From Actinomadura livida (GTDB taxonomy: Bacteria > Actinomycetota > Actinomycetes > Streptosporangiales > Streptosporangiaceae), in assembly GCF_014648675.1 (NCBI RefSeq), contig NZ_BMRO01000002.1:46256-110255 (forward strand): 64,000 nt of DNA, given 5' to 3'. Within the stretch, counting starts at the first letter, position 1. Each line of letters begins with the position of its first letter. A program made the translations under genes and the position numbers. The notes beneath the pieces were generated by a model, which saw only the letters and a program-made list of their open reading frames with translations, did not search any database and had not been told where the DNA came from. This document shows, in pieces, positions 8,422-17,469 of this stretch.

Positions 8422-9576
8422 ATGTCGACCCGGACACGAACCCCCCGAAGAGCGACCTCGCGAAGACCGGCCCTCCGGAGGCGGGCCGCCGGCAAGCGGG
8501 CCGCCAGGAAGAACAAGGCCCTGCTGGCCGGCGCCGTCCTCGGCCCGGCGATCGTGGCCGGGTCGCTGCTGACCGCGCCGCAGGCGGCCGCGCACGGCGC
8601 GCCGATGGTGCCCGGCAGCCGCACCTACCTGTGCTGGAAGGACGGCCTGACCCAGACCGGGCAGATCATCCCGAACAACCCCGCCTGCGCCGCGGCCGTC
8701 GCGCAGAGCGGCACCAGCTCGCTGTACAACTGGTTCGCGGTGCTGCGCTCGGACGGCGAGGGCCGCACCGAGGGCTTCATCCCCGACGGGGAGCTCTGCA
8801 GCGGCGGCGCGGTCGTGTACGACTTCAGCGGCTACGACCTGGCCCGCAACGACTGGCCCGTCACGCACCTCACGGCCGGCGCGGACATCGAGTTCCGGTA
8901 CAACAAGTGGGCCGCGCACCCGGGAACGTTCCGTACCTACATCACCAAGGACTCCTGGAGCCCGACGCGGCCGCTCGCCTGGAGCGACCTCGAAGCGCAG
9001 CCCTTCTACAGCGCCACCGACCCGCCCAGCGTCGGGTCGCCCGGCAACGAGAACGCCTACTACCACTGGAACGCGCGGCTCCCGTCCGGCAAGAGCGGCC
9101 GCCACATCATCTACACGGTGTGGGAGCGCTCCGACAGCCGGGAGACCTTCTACAGCTGCTCCGACGTCGTCTTCGACGGCGGCAACGGCGAGGTCACCGG
9201 GGTCGGCCCCGGCAACGGCGACCCCACCGACCCGCCGACGGACCCGCCCACCGATCCGCCGGACACCCCGGGCATGGTCTGCACGGCGGCCTTCCGCTCC
9301 GTCAACAGCTGGGGCGGCGGCTACCAGGGCGAGGTCACGGTCACCAACACCGGCACGCTCCCGATCAACGGCTGGATGGCCCACATCACCCTCCCCAGCG
9401 GGCAGACGATCGGAAGCCTCTGGAACGGCACCTACACCCAGTCCGGATCCGACCTCACCGTCACCAACGCCGGCTGGAACGGCGCGCTGGGGGTCGGCCA
9501 GTCCACCACGTTCGGGTTCACGGTGAACACGTCCGGCGCGGCGGCCGGCCTCGACCCGCACTGCATGACCACCTGA
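8422..9576 (+). CDS. Secreted AA10 lytic polysaccharide monooxygenase with CBM2
   Basis: A 384-residue copper-dependent LPMO that oxidatively cleaves crystalline polysaccharide, probably cellulose. A long, very basic signal peptide (about 57 residues) ends QAAA|HGAPMVPGSRTYLCW; His58 would be the mature N-terminal copper ligand and His149 (in DWPVTHLTAG) the second. The catalytic domain runs to about residue 260, then a PTDPPTDPP linker, then a C-terminal CBM2 (about 285-384). The CBM2 and an N-terminus like cellulose-active ScLPMO10B/TfLPMO10A support cellulose rather than chitin. Start: GGAGG 6 nt upstream of the ATG. No CebR box was found in the 135-nt gap before it. Confidence 0.93.
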   Translation: MSTRTRTPRRATSRRPALRRRAAGKRAARKNKALLAGAVLGPAIVAGSLLTAPQAAAHGAPMVPGSRTYLCWKDGLTQTGQIIPNNPACAAAVAQSGTSSLYNWFAVLRSDGEGRTEGFIPDGELCSGGAVVYDFSGYDLARNDWPVTHLTAGADIEFRYNKWAAHPGTFRTYITKDSWSPTRPLAWSDLEAQPFYSATDPPSVGSPGNENAYYHWNARLPSGKSGRHIIYTVWERSDSRETFYSCSDVVFDGGNGEVTGVGPGNGDPTDPPTDPPTDPPDTPGMVCTAAFRSVNSWGGGYQGEVTVTNTGTLPINGWMAHITLPSGQTIGSLWNGTYTQSGSDLTVTNAGWNGALGVGQSTTFGFTVNTSGAAAGLDPHCMTT

Positions 9577-9668
9577 TCCGCCGGCCGCTGTTTTACCGGC
9601 ACCGCTGAAAGGGAACTGCTCCAGGACCGGGCTCCCGAAGACGGAAGCTCCCGAAGACAAGAGAATGT

Positions 9669-9702
9669 GGCCCGCGGCATCCGACAGGGGATGCCGCGGG
9701 CC
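9669..9702 (+). terminator. Terminator hairpin after the LPMO gene
   Basis: A perfect 14-bp stem, GGCCCGCGGCATCC (9669-9682) with GGATGCCGCGGGCC (9689-9702), has a 6-nt loop and is followed by CTCCCTTTT. It fits a rho-independent terminator for the plus-strand gene. Confidence 0.8.
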
Positions 9703-9765
9703 GCTCCCTTTTCCCGGCAGGCCGCGAAGGGGGACGGGCGGCCGATCCCGGCCCGGACAGGGAGA

Positions 9766-9795
9766 GGCCCCGTGACCGGAGCGGATCACGGGGCC
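9766..9795. terminator. Second terminator hairpin between convergent genes
   Basis: Ten-bp arms GGCCCCGTGA (9766-9775) and TCACGGGGCC (9786-9795) with a 10-nt loop lie just past the stop of the minus-strand GH6 gene. With the stem at 9669 it separates the convergent LPMO and GH6 units. The rest of 9577-9820 shows nothing else. Confidence 0.7.
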
Positions 9796-9820
9796 GTTTC
9801 CCTGGGTGGCCGGCTACCTG

Positions 9821-11548
9821 CTACTGCACGGGCGGGTAGGCGTTCGCGAGCAGCTCACGGAACTGCGCGGAGAACCAGTGCCCGGAGATCGGCGCGTCCG
9901 GCAGGGCGCCGCTCGGGTTGTTGCCGTTGCGCGGGTTGCCCCCGTAGGCGGGGTCGCACATCTCGTCGAAGCCCTTGCCCTCCTCGTTCGGGATCTCCTC
10001 GCTCGCCCCGTCCGACTCGCCGGGCGGCTTGATCCACACGTAGGCGTCGATGCCCGGCTCGGGGTTCGCGGTCGGCCGCTCGCCGAGGCCCGCCCCGGAC
10101 TGGTTGCACCAGTTGCCGAGGTGGATGCGCCGGTCGGTCCGGCCGCCGTCGACATAGGCGTCCACGTCCGTCGTCGGGCCGGGGCCCGCCGGGCGCTCGG
10201 AGCCGCCCCAGCCGTTGCGGCTGGTGTCGATGAGCATGCCGATGCCCTGGTCGAACCCGTTGCCGATGAGCTCCTGCCGGTACGCCTGCGCGTACGACAG
10301 CTCGTCCACGTAGCGGTTCCAGTCGACCCACGAGGACTGCCGGACGGACGTGCCGCCGACCGAGTCGTCGATGGTGAAGTGGGGCTCCTTCAGCGCCCCG
10401 TAGTTGGCCGTGTTGGTGATGAACCCGGCCACGTTGCCCAGTGAGCCGGACTGCTGGGCGACCTCGGTGAGCAGGTCGGCGGAGGAGGAGAAGTTGTCGT
10501 CCCAGCCGAGCCAGCCGTGGTGGCCGATGTCGATGTAGTTGTAGACGTTCGGGATGGCGCCGAGCTTCTGCAGCGCGTAGGCGATGCCCTTCTGGTAGTT
10601 GCCGTTCTCCAGCATCTCGTTGCAGTTCTCGGTCGCGACGTCCCCGGTGCCCACGTTGGTGACCAGGTTCGGCAGCGAGTCGATCTCCACGACCGTGACG
10701 ATCCGCAGGCCGGCGTACGCGTCGTCGCCGAGGATCTCCGCGATCGGGTCGATGAACTCCGCCTTGTACCTGTCGATCTCGTCCGGGCCGAGCTCGCCGT
10801 TGGACGCGAGCGCGGCGCAGTCGCGTCCGGGCAGGTTGTAGACCACGACCTGGATCGTGTCGGCGCCCTGGTCGACCGCCTCGTCCAGGTGGTCGCGCAG
10901 GCCCATCCGGCCGCTGGCGCCCTCGATCGCCGCGATGCGGTCCATCCAGACGCCGGTCGGCTCGTCGGCGACGGCGGAGCCGCCCGGTTCGGAGGCGGCG
11001 TTGGCCGACCACTCGGGGTTCACGTACACATCTGCGCCGGCGTACGGGTTGTCGACGCGGTCACCCGGCGGATCGGTGGGCGGATCCGTCGTCGGCGGGT
11101 CGGTCGGGCCCGTCGTCCCGTCGCAGACGGTCCCGTTCAGCGTGAACCGGGCGGGGGCCGCGTTGCTGCCGGAGTAGGTCGCCTGGAACCCGGGGGTGAC
11201 GGACGCGCCGGTGCCGAGCGTGCTGCTCCAGCTCGGGTTCGTCACGGTGACGTGCGCGCCCGACTGCGAGAACGTCCCGTTCCAGCCGGACGTCACCCGC
11301 TGGTTCCCGGGGAAGTCCCACTCCAGCGTCCAGCCGCCGGTGATCGGGTCGCCGAGGTTGGTGACCGCGACGTTGGCGGTGAAGCCGCTGCCCCAGTCGT
11401 TGGTGGTGTAGTCGACTCTGCACCCGGCGGCCGCGCTGGCCTGGGTCTGGGCCAGCGCGACCGTGCCTGAGGCGAGCAGGAGTGCGGCCGATGCGGCCGC
11501 GAGGCCGCGGCGGGCGCCGCGGCTCCTGCGCGCTGGGGGGTGTTTCAT
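9821..11548 (-). CDS. Secreted GH6 cellobiohydrolase with N-terminal CBM2
   Basis: A 575-residue secreted cellulase. Signal peptide about 1-40 (LAAASAALLLASGTVALA), CBM2 about 41-140, linker GPTDPPTTDPPTDPPG, GH6 catalytic domain about 165-575. The probable general acid is the Asp in VVEIDSLPNLV; further family motifs are YNLPGRDCAALASNGEL, IHLGNWCNQSGAGLG and VWIKPPGESDG. The long catalytic domain with these inserts resembles exo-acting Cel6B of Thermobifida fusca, so a non-reducing-end cellobiohydrolase is likelier than an endoglucanase. ATG 11548 is preceded by GGAGGAAACCGG. It is 44 nt downstream of the GH5 gene, same strand, so probably under the same CebR-box promoter. An open frame continues upstream but runs antisense-like through GH5 and was not used. 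Confidence 0.92.
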   Translation of the reverse strand: MKHPPARRSRGARRGLAAASAALLLASGTVALAQTQASAAAGCRVDYTTNDWGSGFTANVAVTNLGDPITGGWTLEWDFPGNQRVTSGWNGTFSQSGAHVTVTNPSWSSTLGTGASVTPGFQATYSGSNAAPARFTLNGTVCDGTTGPTDPPTTDPPTDPPGDRVDNPYAGADVYVNPEWSANAASEPGGSAVADEPTGVWMDRIAAIEGASGRMGLRDHLDEAVDQGADTIQVVVYNLPGRDCAALASNGELGPDEIDRYKAEFIDPIAEILGDDAYAGLRIVTVVEIDSLPNLVTNVGTGDVATENCNEMLENGNYQKGIAYALQKLGAIPNVYNYIDIGHHGWLGWDDNFSSSADLLTEVAQQSGSLGNVAGFITNTANYGALKEPHFTIDDSVGGTSVRQSSWVDWNRYVDELSYAQAYRQELIGNGFDQGIGMLIDTSRNGWGGSERPAGPGPTTDVDAYVDGGRTDRRIHLGNWCNQSGAGLGERPTANPEPGIDAYVWIKPPGESDGASEEIPNEEGKGFDEMCDPAYGGNPRNGNNPSGALPDAPISGHWFSAQFRELLANAYPPVQ

Positions 11549-11592
11549 CCGGTTTCCTCCTCTGGTGGGGGTGGGCGTCGTGCCAGTGGGGG

Positions 11593-13080
11593 TCAGGGGG
11601 CGGCGAGCAGGTGGTCGCGGAGCCCGGCGCCGTACGGGGTCGGGGTGCCGTCGTAGGAGCTGATCAGGGAGGGGCCGCTGGAGCAGTCCCACGTGTTCCA
11701 CGTCCAGCCGAGGTAGGACCCGCCGTGCGCGTCGAGCCAGGCCATCAGCCTGTCGGCGTAGCCGTGGGCGCAGGTGTTCTCGCCGAACTCGCCGGCGACG
11801 AGCGGGACCTGCGCGGCGACGGGCGCGATCTGCTCGTCCCAGCAGGCCTCGTCGCTGCAGTAGTTGAAGTTGTAGGAGTGCCAGGACGCCGCGAGGTTCC
11901 CGGTCGGGTCGGACGGCTTCATCGCGAGCCACCGGCTGAGGTCGTTGCTGTAGCTGTTGCCGCCGGCCAGGACGACGTTGGCGGCGCCGGTGCCGCGGAC
12001 GGCGTCGAGCAGGTCCTGCATCCCGGCCGCCTCGAAGGTCAGGCCGGGGCAGGCGTCCCCGCCGTCCCGCCAGCACTGCCACGCCTGCTCGTAGTCCATG
12101 ACCTGGAGGTTGTTCGGGTACGGCTCGTTGAACAGGTCGAAGACCACGGCCCTGTCACCCTTGAACGCATTGGCCAGCTGCCTCCAGAACTCGGGCGCGT
12201 ACTGGGCGTCCGGCATGGGCTTGAGGCACTCGGCCGCCGCCGTCTCGCAGTGGCTGTCGTAACCCGTCCACAGGCCGCGGCTCCAGTGCAGCTCCAGGAT
12301 CGGCGTGATGCCGTTCTCCTTGAGAAGGGCGACGTAGTCCTTGACCGCGTTCTGGTACGCGGTGCCGCGGTAGGCGGGATCGACGTTCTCCAGCCCCAGC
12401 CAGCAGTCGGAGTTGAGCGGCACCCGGACCGCGTTGACGTTCCAGCTCCTGATGGCGGCGACCGACGCGGCGTCCATCGGGCCGTCCCAGAAGGCGTAGC
12501 CCTGCACGCAGGCGAACTCCCCGCCGGACCTGTTGACCCCGCGGAGCCGGACGGTGTCGCCGCCGGCGTCCACGAGCCTGTTGCCCGAGACGCTCAGCTC
12601 GGGGGCCGTCCCGTCGGGCGGGTCTGTCGGCGGGTCGGTGGGCGGATCGGTCGGTTCGCCGCCGCAGGCCGCGCCGTTCAGGGTGAAGCCGGACGGGGCG
12701 GTGTTCGTCCCGCTGTAGGTGAACTGCGCCCCGACCTGGACCGCCGCGCCGGTCGCGAGGGAGCCGTTCCAGCTCTCGTTGGTGACGGTGACCGTGCCGC
12801 CGGACTGGGACCACCGGCCGTTCCAGCCGTTCGCGAGCCGCTGGTTCCCGCCGTAGGCGTAGGTCAGCGTCCACGCGTCCACGGACGGTCCCAGGTTGGT
12901 GATCGTGAGAGCGGCCGTGAACCCGGTTCCCCAGTCGTTGGTGGTGTAGTCGACCTCGCAGGCGACCGCGGCTTGCGCGGTGCCGAGGGCCTGGCCGGCG
13001 CCGGTGACCAGCGAGCCCGCCGTGAGGAGGGCCCCGGCCAGCGCGGCCACCGCGGCGGTGCGGGGGGTGAGCGATCTCAT
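11593..13080 (-). CDS. Secreted GH5 endoglucanase with N-terminal CBM2
   Basis: A 495-residue secreted glycoside hydrolase. Signal peptide about 1-38, CBM2 about 39-137 (CEVDYTTNDWGTGFTAALTI), linker PTDPPTDPPTDPP, then a GH5 barrel. The acid/base Glu is in VVFDLFNEPYPNN and the nucleophile Glu in VPLVAGEFGENTC; a beta-4 Asn-Glu-Pro and a C-terminal WTWNTWDC are visible. Family 5 also holds mannanases and others, but the CBM2 and cellulase neighbours favour endoglucanase. The start is ATG 13080: a longer frame to 13128 would put the CebR operator inside the gene. It leads the GH5-GH6 transcript. Confidence 0.9.
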   Translation of the reverse strand: MRSLTPRTAAVAALAGALLTAGSLVTGAGQALGTAQAAVACEVDYTTNDWGTGFTAALTITNLGPSVDAWTLTYAYGGNQRLANGWNGRWSQSGGTVTVTNESWNGSLATGAAVQVGAQFTYSGTNTAPSGFTLNGAACGGEPTDPPTDPPTDPPDGTAPELSVSGNRLVDAGGDTVRLRGVNRSGGEFACVQGYAFWDGPMDAASVAAIRSWNVNAVRVPLNSDCWLGLENVDPAYRGTAYQNAVKDYVALLKENGITPILELHWSRGLWTGYDSHCETAAAECLKPMPDAQYAPEFWRQLANAFKGDRAVVFDLFNEPYPNNLQVMDYEQAWQCWRDGGDACPGLTFEAAGMQDLLDAVRGTGAANVVLAGGNSYSNDLSRWLAMKPSDPTGNLAASWHSYNFNYCSDEACWDEQIAPVAAQVPLVAGEFGENTCAHGYADRLMAWLDAHGGSYLGWTWNTWDCSSGPSLISSYDGTPTPYGAGLRDHLLAAP

Positions 13081-13113
13081 CGGATCTCCGCTCTCACATC
13101 GGTGCGATCGGCT

Positions 13114-13127
13114 TGGGAGCGCTCCCA
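13114..13127. promoter_or_regulatory. CebR operator upstream of GH5
   Basis: Perfect 14-bp palindrome TGGGAGCGCTCCCA, identical to the known CebR (cellobiose repressor) binding site of Streptomyces and Thermobifida. It ends 33 nt before the GH5 ATG. Cellobiose-relieved repression of GH5-GH6 is inferred from this match. Confidence 0.93.
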
Positions 13128-13269
13128 CTCCTGGACTGACGGTGAACGTAGAACGGTCTGGCGCGGGTGGGGAAGACCTGTTCCATTCCTTTCACGAACT
13201 TTCACGGGGTCCTCGCGCACGCGGTGAGGGTGCGCGCGCGGCGGCGGCGAACCCGTGTCCCGGCGGCCC

Positions 13270-13312
13270 TTGACAGGGCGCGCGTCCGAACGGATTCTTG
13301 GGAGCGCTCCCA
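13270..13312 (+). promoter_or_regulatory. cebR promoter with overlapping CebR operator
   Basis: A consensus -35 TTGACA (13270-13275) is followed after 17 nt by GATTCT (13293-13298), a plausible -10. A second perfect TGGGAGCGCTCCCA (13299-13312) starts at the next base. Repressor bound here would cover the transcription start, so cebR is probably autoregulated. The rest of 13081-13375 holds no gene. Confidence 0.85.
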
Positions 13313-13375
13313 CTACTCCCCGACCCGGCCCCACCCCCTCGCAAGGCCGGGAACCCCCGAAGGGAGTGCCAAAGC

Positions 13376-14422
13376 GTGACCCTCACCCACCCCACCGAAG
13401 AACCCGTCCACCCCGTCCTCCCCGCCCGCCCCCCGACCCTCGCGCACGTCGCCCAGCTCGCCGGAGTCTCCCCGGCGACCGCGTCCCGCGTGCTCAACGG
13501 ATCCGCCCGGGTGAGCCGGGCCGCCCGGCTCCAGGTCGAGGCCGCCGTCGAGCGGCTCGGCTACGTCCGCCGCCGGGCGGGCTCCCCCGACCGCGTCTCC
13601 TCCGGGACGATCGCCGCCGTCGTGTGCGAGGACGGCTGCCGCGTCCTCGGCGACCCCTACTTCGCGCGCCTGCTGTGGGGCGTGCGGCGCGAGCTCGCCG
13701 GGCGCGCGCCGCTCGTCGTCCTCATGGCCGGCCGGGCGGAGGAGTGGCGGGCGACCACCGGCTACCTGCGCGGCGGGCAGGCCGAGGGCGTGCTGCTCCT
13801 CGGCGCCCGCCGCGACCATCTCGCGCCGCTGGTGCAGGCGGCCGCGGGCGCCCCGGTCGTGCTGGCCGGCCGGCCCCTGGAGGACGTCGCGCTCCCGTAC
13901 GTCGACGTCGACAACCTGGGCGGTGCGCAGGCCGCCGTCCGGCACCTGCTCGCCTCCGGGCGGCGCCGCATCGGCACGATCGCCGGGCCCCCCGACATGG
14001 GCGCGGGCGTGGACCGGCTGGCCGGCTACCGGCTCGCCGCACAGGAGGCCGGCATGGGCGTCAACGGGCTCGTCTGCCAGGGCGACTTCGGGCGGCTGTC
14101 CGGCGAGCGGGCGATGCGCCGGCTGCTGGAACGGCGGCCGGACGTCGACGCCGTGCTCGCCGCGTCCGACCAGATGGCCGTGGGCGCCCTCAGCGCGCTG
14201 CGCCGCGCGGGGCGCCGCGTCCCCGACGACGTGGCCGTCGTCGGGTTCGACGACGCCCCGGTCGCCCGGCAGGTGCGGCCCCGGCTGACGACCGTCCAGC
14301 AGCCGGCCGAGGACCTCGGTGCCCGGCTGGCCCGCGAGCTGCGGGCCTGCACCGGGGGCCGGCCCGCCGGCGAGCGCGCCGTCGTGCTGCGCACCAAGCT
14401 GATCATCCGGGAGTCCGGCTGA
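13376..14422 (+). CDS. cebR: CebR-type LacI repressor of cellulase genes
   Basis: A 348-residue LacI-family regulator. The N-terminal helix-turn-helix is TLAHVAQLAGVSPATASRVLNGS and the effector domain ends DDVAVVGFDDAPVARQVRP and LTTVQQPAEDLGARLARE. The start is GTG 13376 with GGGAG about 9 nt upstream; the frame is open back to 13298, but that start lies in the operator. In Streptomyces and Thermobifida, CebR binds TGGGAGCGCTCCCA and is released by cellobiose; both adjacent copies of that site make this gene the obvious partner. It sits between GH5-GH6 (divergent) and GH48 (same strand, 114 nt downstream). Confidence 0.9.
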   Translation: MTLTHPTEEPVHPVLPARPPTLAHVAQLAGVSPATASRVLNGSARVSRAARLQVEAAVERLGYVRRRAGSPDRVSSGTIAAVVCEDGCRVLGDPYFARLLWGVRRELAGRAPLVVLMAGRAEEWRATTGYLRGGQAEGVLLLGARRDHLAPLVQAAAGAPVVLAGRPLEDVALPYVDVDNLGGAQAAVRHLLASGRRRIGTIAGPPDMGAGVDRLAGYRLAAQEAGMGVNGLVCQGDFGRLSGERAMRRLLERRPDVDAVLAASDQMAVGALSALRRAGRRVPDDVAVVGFDDAPVARQVRPRLTTVQQPAEDLGARLARELRACTGGRPAGERAVVLRTKLIIRESG

Positions 14423-14466
14423 CGACCCCGGGCTGACGCGGGCCGCTCGTCCCGCCTCTCTCCGCA

Positions 14467-14492
14467 CCGCCACCGGACTCCGCCGGTGGCGG
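14467..14492 (+). terminator. Hairpin between cebR and the GH48 gene
   Basis: Perfect 10-bp arms CCGCCACCGG (14467-14476) and CCGGTGGCGG (14483-14492) with a 6-nt loop, 45 nt before the GH48 start. There is no T tract, so it could be a weak terminator, a processing site or an attenuator. No CebR box lies in this gap, so GH48 may depend on read-through from the cebR promoter. Confidence 0.5.
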
Positions 14493-14536
14493 AGCCCGCC
14501 GTGCCCGGAGAACGGGCTCTACAGGAAGGAACACAG

Positions 14537-17461
14537 GTGAGAAGACGACAACGATGGCGCGCGCTCACCGCCGCGGGCGCCGTGCTGACGCTGCTCTTCG
14601 GCGGCCTGGGCGCCGTGGTGCCCGCGCAGGCCGCCGCGGCGTCCTGCAAGGTCGCCTACACGGCCAACGACTGGGGCAGCGGCTTCACGGCGAGCATCGA
14701 CATCACCAACCAGGGCGACCCACTCAACGGCTGGGAGCTGACCTACTCCTACTCGGGGAACCAGCGGCTGACCAGCGGCTGGTCGGGCAGATGGTCCCAG
14801 TCCGGCTCGGAGATCACCGTCACGAACGAGAGCTGGAACGGGTCACTGGGCACGGGCGCGACCGTCAACGTGGGCGCGCAGTTCAGCTACAGCGGCACGA
14901 ACGCCGAACCCACCGTGTTCACCCTCAACGGCACGCGCTGCAACGAGACCGCGCCCGCGCCGACCGTGGCACTGACCAGCCCGTCCGCCGGTGCGACGTA
15001 CTCGGTGGGCGCCTCGGTGCCGCTGGCGGCGACCGCCCAGGCCGCAGACGGCGCGTCCATCGCCAAGGTCGAGTTCTTCAACCAGGACGGGAGCCTGGGC
15101 GCGGCCGACACCACCGCCCCATACAGCCTGAACTGGACGCCGTCCGAGGCCGGCGCCCACTCGGTCTACGCAAGGGCGACCGACAGCAACGGCGCGACCG
15201 GCGAGTCCACCCCGGTGGGCATCACGGTGACCGCCGAGGCGAGCGTCGTGGCGAGCCCGGCCGCGCTGACCGTCGCGCAGGGCTCGACCGCCACGTTCGG
15301 CGTCCGGCTGTCGGAGGCCCCGTCCGGCGACGTGACCGTGACGACGACCCGCACCGCGGGCAACAGCGGCCTGTCGGTCACCGGCGGCGGCACGCTCACG
15401 TTCACGCCGCAGAACTGGTCCACCGCCCGCAACGTGGAGATCACCGCGAACGACACCGGGACCGGCACCGCCACGTTCACCTCCACCGCGCCCGGCCACG
15501 CGGCCGCCGAGGTGACGGCGACGCAGGTCGAGACCGGCGGCGGCACCTACACGCAGCGGTTCCTCGACCAGTACAACAAGATCAAGGACCCGGCGAACGG
15601 CTACTTCAGCCCCGAGGGCATCCCGTACCACTCGGTCGAGACGTTCCTGATCGAGGCCCCGGACCACGGGCACCAGACGACGTCGGAGGCGTACAGCTAC
15701 CTCATCTGGCTGGAGGCCATGTACGGCAAGGTCACGCAGAACTGGCAGCCGTTCAACGACTCCTGGTCGCTGATGGAGAGGTACATGATCCCGACCAGCG
15801 AGGACCAGCCGACGAACTCGTTCTACGACCCGTCCTCGCCCGCCACGTACGCCGCCGAGCATCCCGACCCGAGTGACTACCCGAGTCCGATCGACGACAG
15901 CGTCCCCACCGGCCAGGACCCGATCGCGTCGGAACTGGAGGCCGCGTACGGCACCGACGACGTCTACGGCATGCACTGGCTGCAGGACGTGGACAACGTC
16001 TACGGCTACGGCAACACGCCGGGCGGCGGCTGTGAAGAAGGGCCCGGCGCCGACGGCCCGTCCTACATCAACACCTACCAGCGCGGCTCGCAGGAATCGG
16101 TGTTCGAGACCGTCCCGCAGCCGACGTGCGACAGGTTCGAGTACGGCGGCCCCAACGGCTTCCTCGACCTGTTCATCGAGGACGACTCCTACGCCGAGCA
16201 GTGGAAGTTCACCAACGCGCCCGACGCCGACGCCCGCGCCATCCAGGCCGCGTACTGGGCCAACGTCTGGGCCGGCGAGCAGGGCAAGGCCGGCGAGGTC
16301 TCGGCCACCGTCGCCAAGGCGGGCAAGCTGGGCGACTACCTCCGGTACGCGTTCTTCGACAAGTACTTCAAGGAGATCGGCGACTGCCACCCCGCCTCGT
16401 CCTGCCCCGGCGGGACCGGCAAGAGCAGCGCCCACTACCTCCTGTCGTGGTACTACGCGTGGGGCGGTGCGCTGGACTCCGGCGCCGGCTGGGCGTGGCG
16501 CATCGGCGACGGCGCCTCGCACTTCGGCTACCAGAACCCCTTCGCCGCCTGGGCGCTGGTGAACGACCCGGCGCTCGCCCCGCGGGGCGCGACGGCGAAG
16601 GCCGACTGGGAGACCAGCCTCACCCGGCAGCTGCAGCTCTACAAGTGGCTGCAGTCCGCCGAGGGCGCCATCGCGGGCGGGGTCGCGAACAGCTGGGAGG
16701 GCAGCTACAGCACGCCGCCCTCGAACCTGACGACCTTCTTCGGCATGGCCTACGACTGGCAGCCCGTCTACCACGACCCGCCGAGCAACCAGTGGTTCGG
16801 CTTCCAGGCGTGGTCGATGGAGCGGGTCGCCGAGCTGTACCAGGTCACCGGCAACGCCGATGCCGAGGCGATCCTCGACAAGTGGGTCGACTGGGCGCTG
16901 TCGGAGACGACGGTGGACCCGGCCACGGGCGCCATCCAGATCCCGTCCACGCTGCGGTGGTCCGGGACGCCCGACGCCGACTGGTCGTCCGCGAGCGGCA
17001 TGCCGTCGGCGAACACCGGCCTGCACGTCTCCGTCGAGGACCACACCGACGACGTCGGCGTCACCGCCGCGTACGCCAAGACCCTGACGTACTACGCGGC
17101 CAGGTCCGGCGACGAGGCCGCCAGGCAGACCGCCAAGGACCTCCTCGACGCCCTGTGGCGGCACACCGACGGCAAGGGCGTCACCGTCGAGGAGACGAAG
17201 GGCGACTACGACCGCGTCAACGACCCGGTCTACATCCCGCCGGGCTGGACCGGCACCATGCCGAACGGCGACCCGATCAACTCGAACTCGACGTTCATGT
17301 CCATCCGCTCCTTCTACGAGGACGACCCCGATTTCGACCGCGTGTGGGCCTACGCCAACGGCGAGACCTCCACACCCCCGGTGTTCACCTACCACCGCTT
17401 CTGGGCCCAGGCCGACATCGCCCTGGCGATGGCGGACTACGGCCGCCTCTTCAACGAGTGA
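14537..17461 (+). CDS. Secreted GH48 reducing-end cellobiohydrolase with CBM2
   Basis: A 974-residue secreted exocellulase, the partner of GH6 and GH5 enzymes in processive cellulose breakdown. Layout: signal peptide about 1-35 (ending AQAAAAS), CBM2 about 38-136, an Ig-like domain about 142-234 (TVALTSPSAGATYSVGASVPL), a second beta-sandwich about 236-332 (SVVASPAALTVAQGSTATFGV, Calx-beta/Ig-like), then the GH48 catalytic domain about 340-974. The probable general acid is Glu384 in GHQTTSEAYSYLIWLEAMYG, matching the catalytic Glu of Clostridium CelF/CelS. The start is GTG 14537, with GGAAGGA upstream; the longer frame from 14486 starts inside the hairpin. Two spacer domains instead of a PT linker set it apart from its neighbours here. 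Confidence 0.93.
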   Translation: MRRRQRWRALTAAGAVLTLLFGGLGAVVPAQAAAASCKVAYTANDWGSGFTASIDITNQGDPLNGWELTYSYSGNQRLTSGWSGRWSQSGSEITVTNESWNGSLGTGATVNVGAQFSYSGTNAEPTVFTLNGTRCNETAPAPTVALTSPSAGATYSVGASVPLAATAQAADGASIAKVEFFNQDGSLGAADTTAPYSLNWTPSEAGAHSVYARATDSNGATGESTPVGITVTAEASVVASPAALTVAQGSTATFGVRLSEAPSGDVTVTTTRTAGNSGLSVTGGGTLTFTPQNWSTARNVEITANDTGTGTATFTSTAPGHAAAEVTATQVETGGGTYTQRFLDQYNKIKDPANGYFSPEGIPYHSVETFLIEAPDHGHQTTSEAYSYLIWLEAMYGKVTQNWQPFNDSWSLMERYMIPTSEDQPTNSFYDPSSPATYAAEHPDPSDYPSPIDDSVPTGQDPIASELEAAYGTDDVYGMHWLQDVDNVYGYGNTPGGGCEEGPGADGPSYINTYQRGSQESVFETVPQPTCDRFEYGGPNGFLDLFIEDDSYAEQWKFTNAPDADARAIQAAYWANVWAGEQGKAGEVSATVAKAGKLGDYLRYAFFDKYFKEIGDCHPASSCPGGTGKSSAHYLLSWYYAWGGALDSGAGWAWRIGDGASHFGYQNPFAAWALVNDPALAPRGATAKADWETSLTRQLQLYKWLQSAEGAIAGGVANSWEGSYSTPPSNLTTFFGMAYDWQPVYHDPPSNQWFGFQAWSMERVAELYQVTGNADAEAILDKWVDWALSETTVDPATGAIQIPSTLRWSGTPDADWSSASGMPSANTGLHVSVEDHTDDVGVTAAYAKTLTYYAARSGDEAARQTAKDLLDALWRHTDGKGVTVEETKGDYDRVNDPVYIPPGWTGTMPNGDPINSNSTFMSIRSFYEDDPDFDRVWAYANGETSTPPVFTYHRFWAQADIALAMADYGRLFNE

Positions 17462-17469
17462 CCCCCTTC

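Noticed and set aside
9220..12660. Repeated PTDPP-coding DNA in the LPMO, GH6 and GH5 genes as a possible repeat array or CRISPR
   Set aside because: The repeats are in frame and encode flexible linkers between CBM2 and catalytic domains; there are no spacers.
13081..13128. A longer GH5 start at 13128
   Set aside because: It would place the CebR operator inside the coding region; ATG 13080 directly precedes a proper signal peptide.
13298..13375. A 26-codon N-terminal extension of CebR
   Set aside because: It would begin next to the CebR operator start and cover the operator; GTG 13376 has a ribosome site and gives the usual family length.
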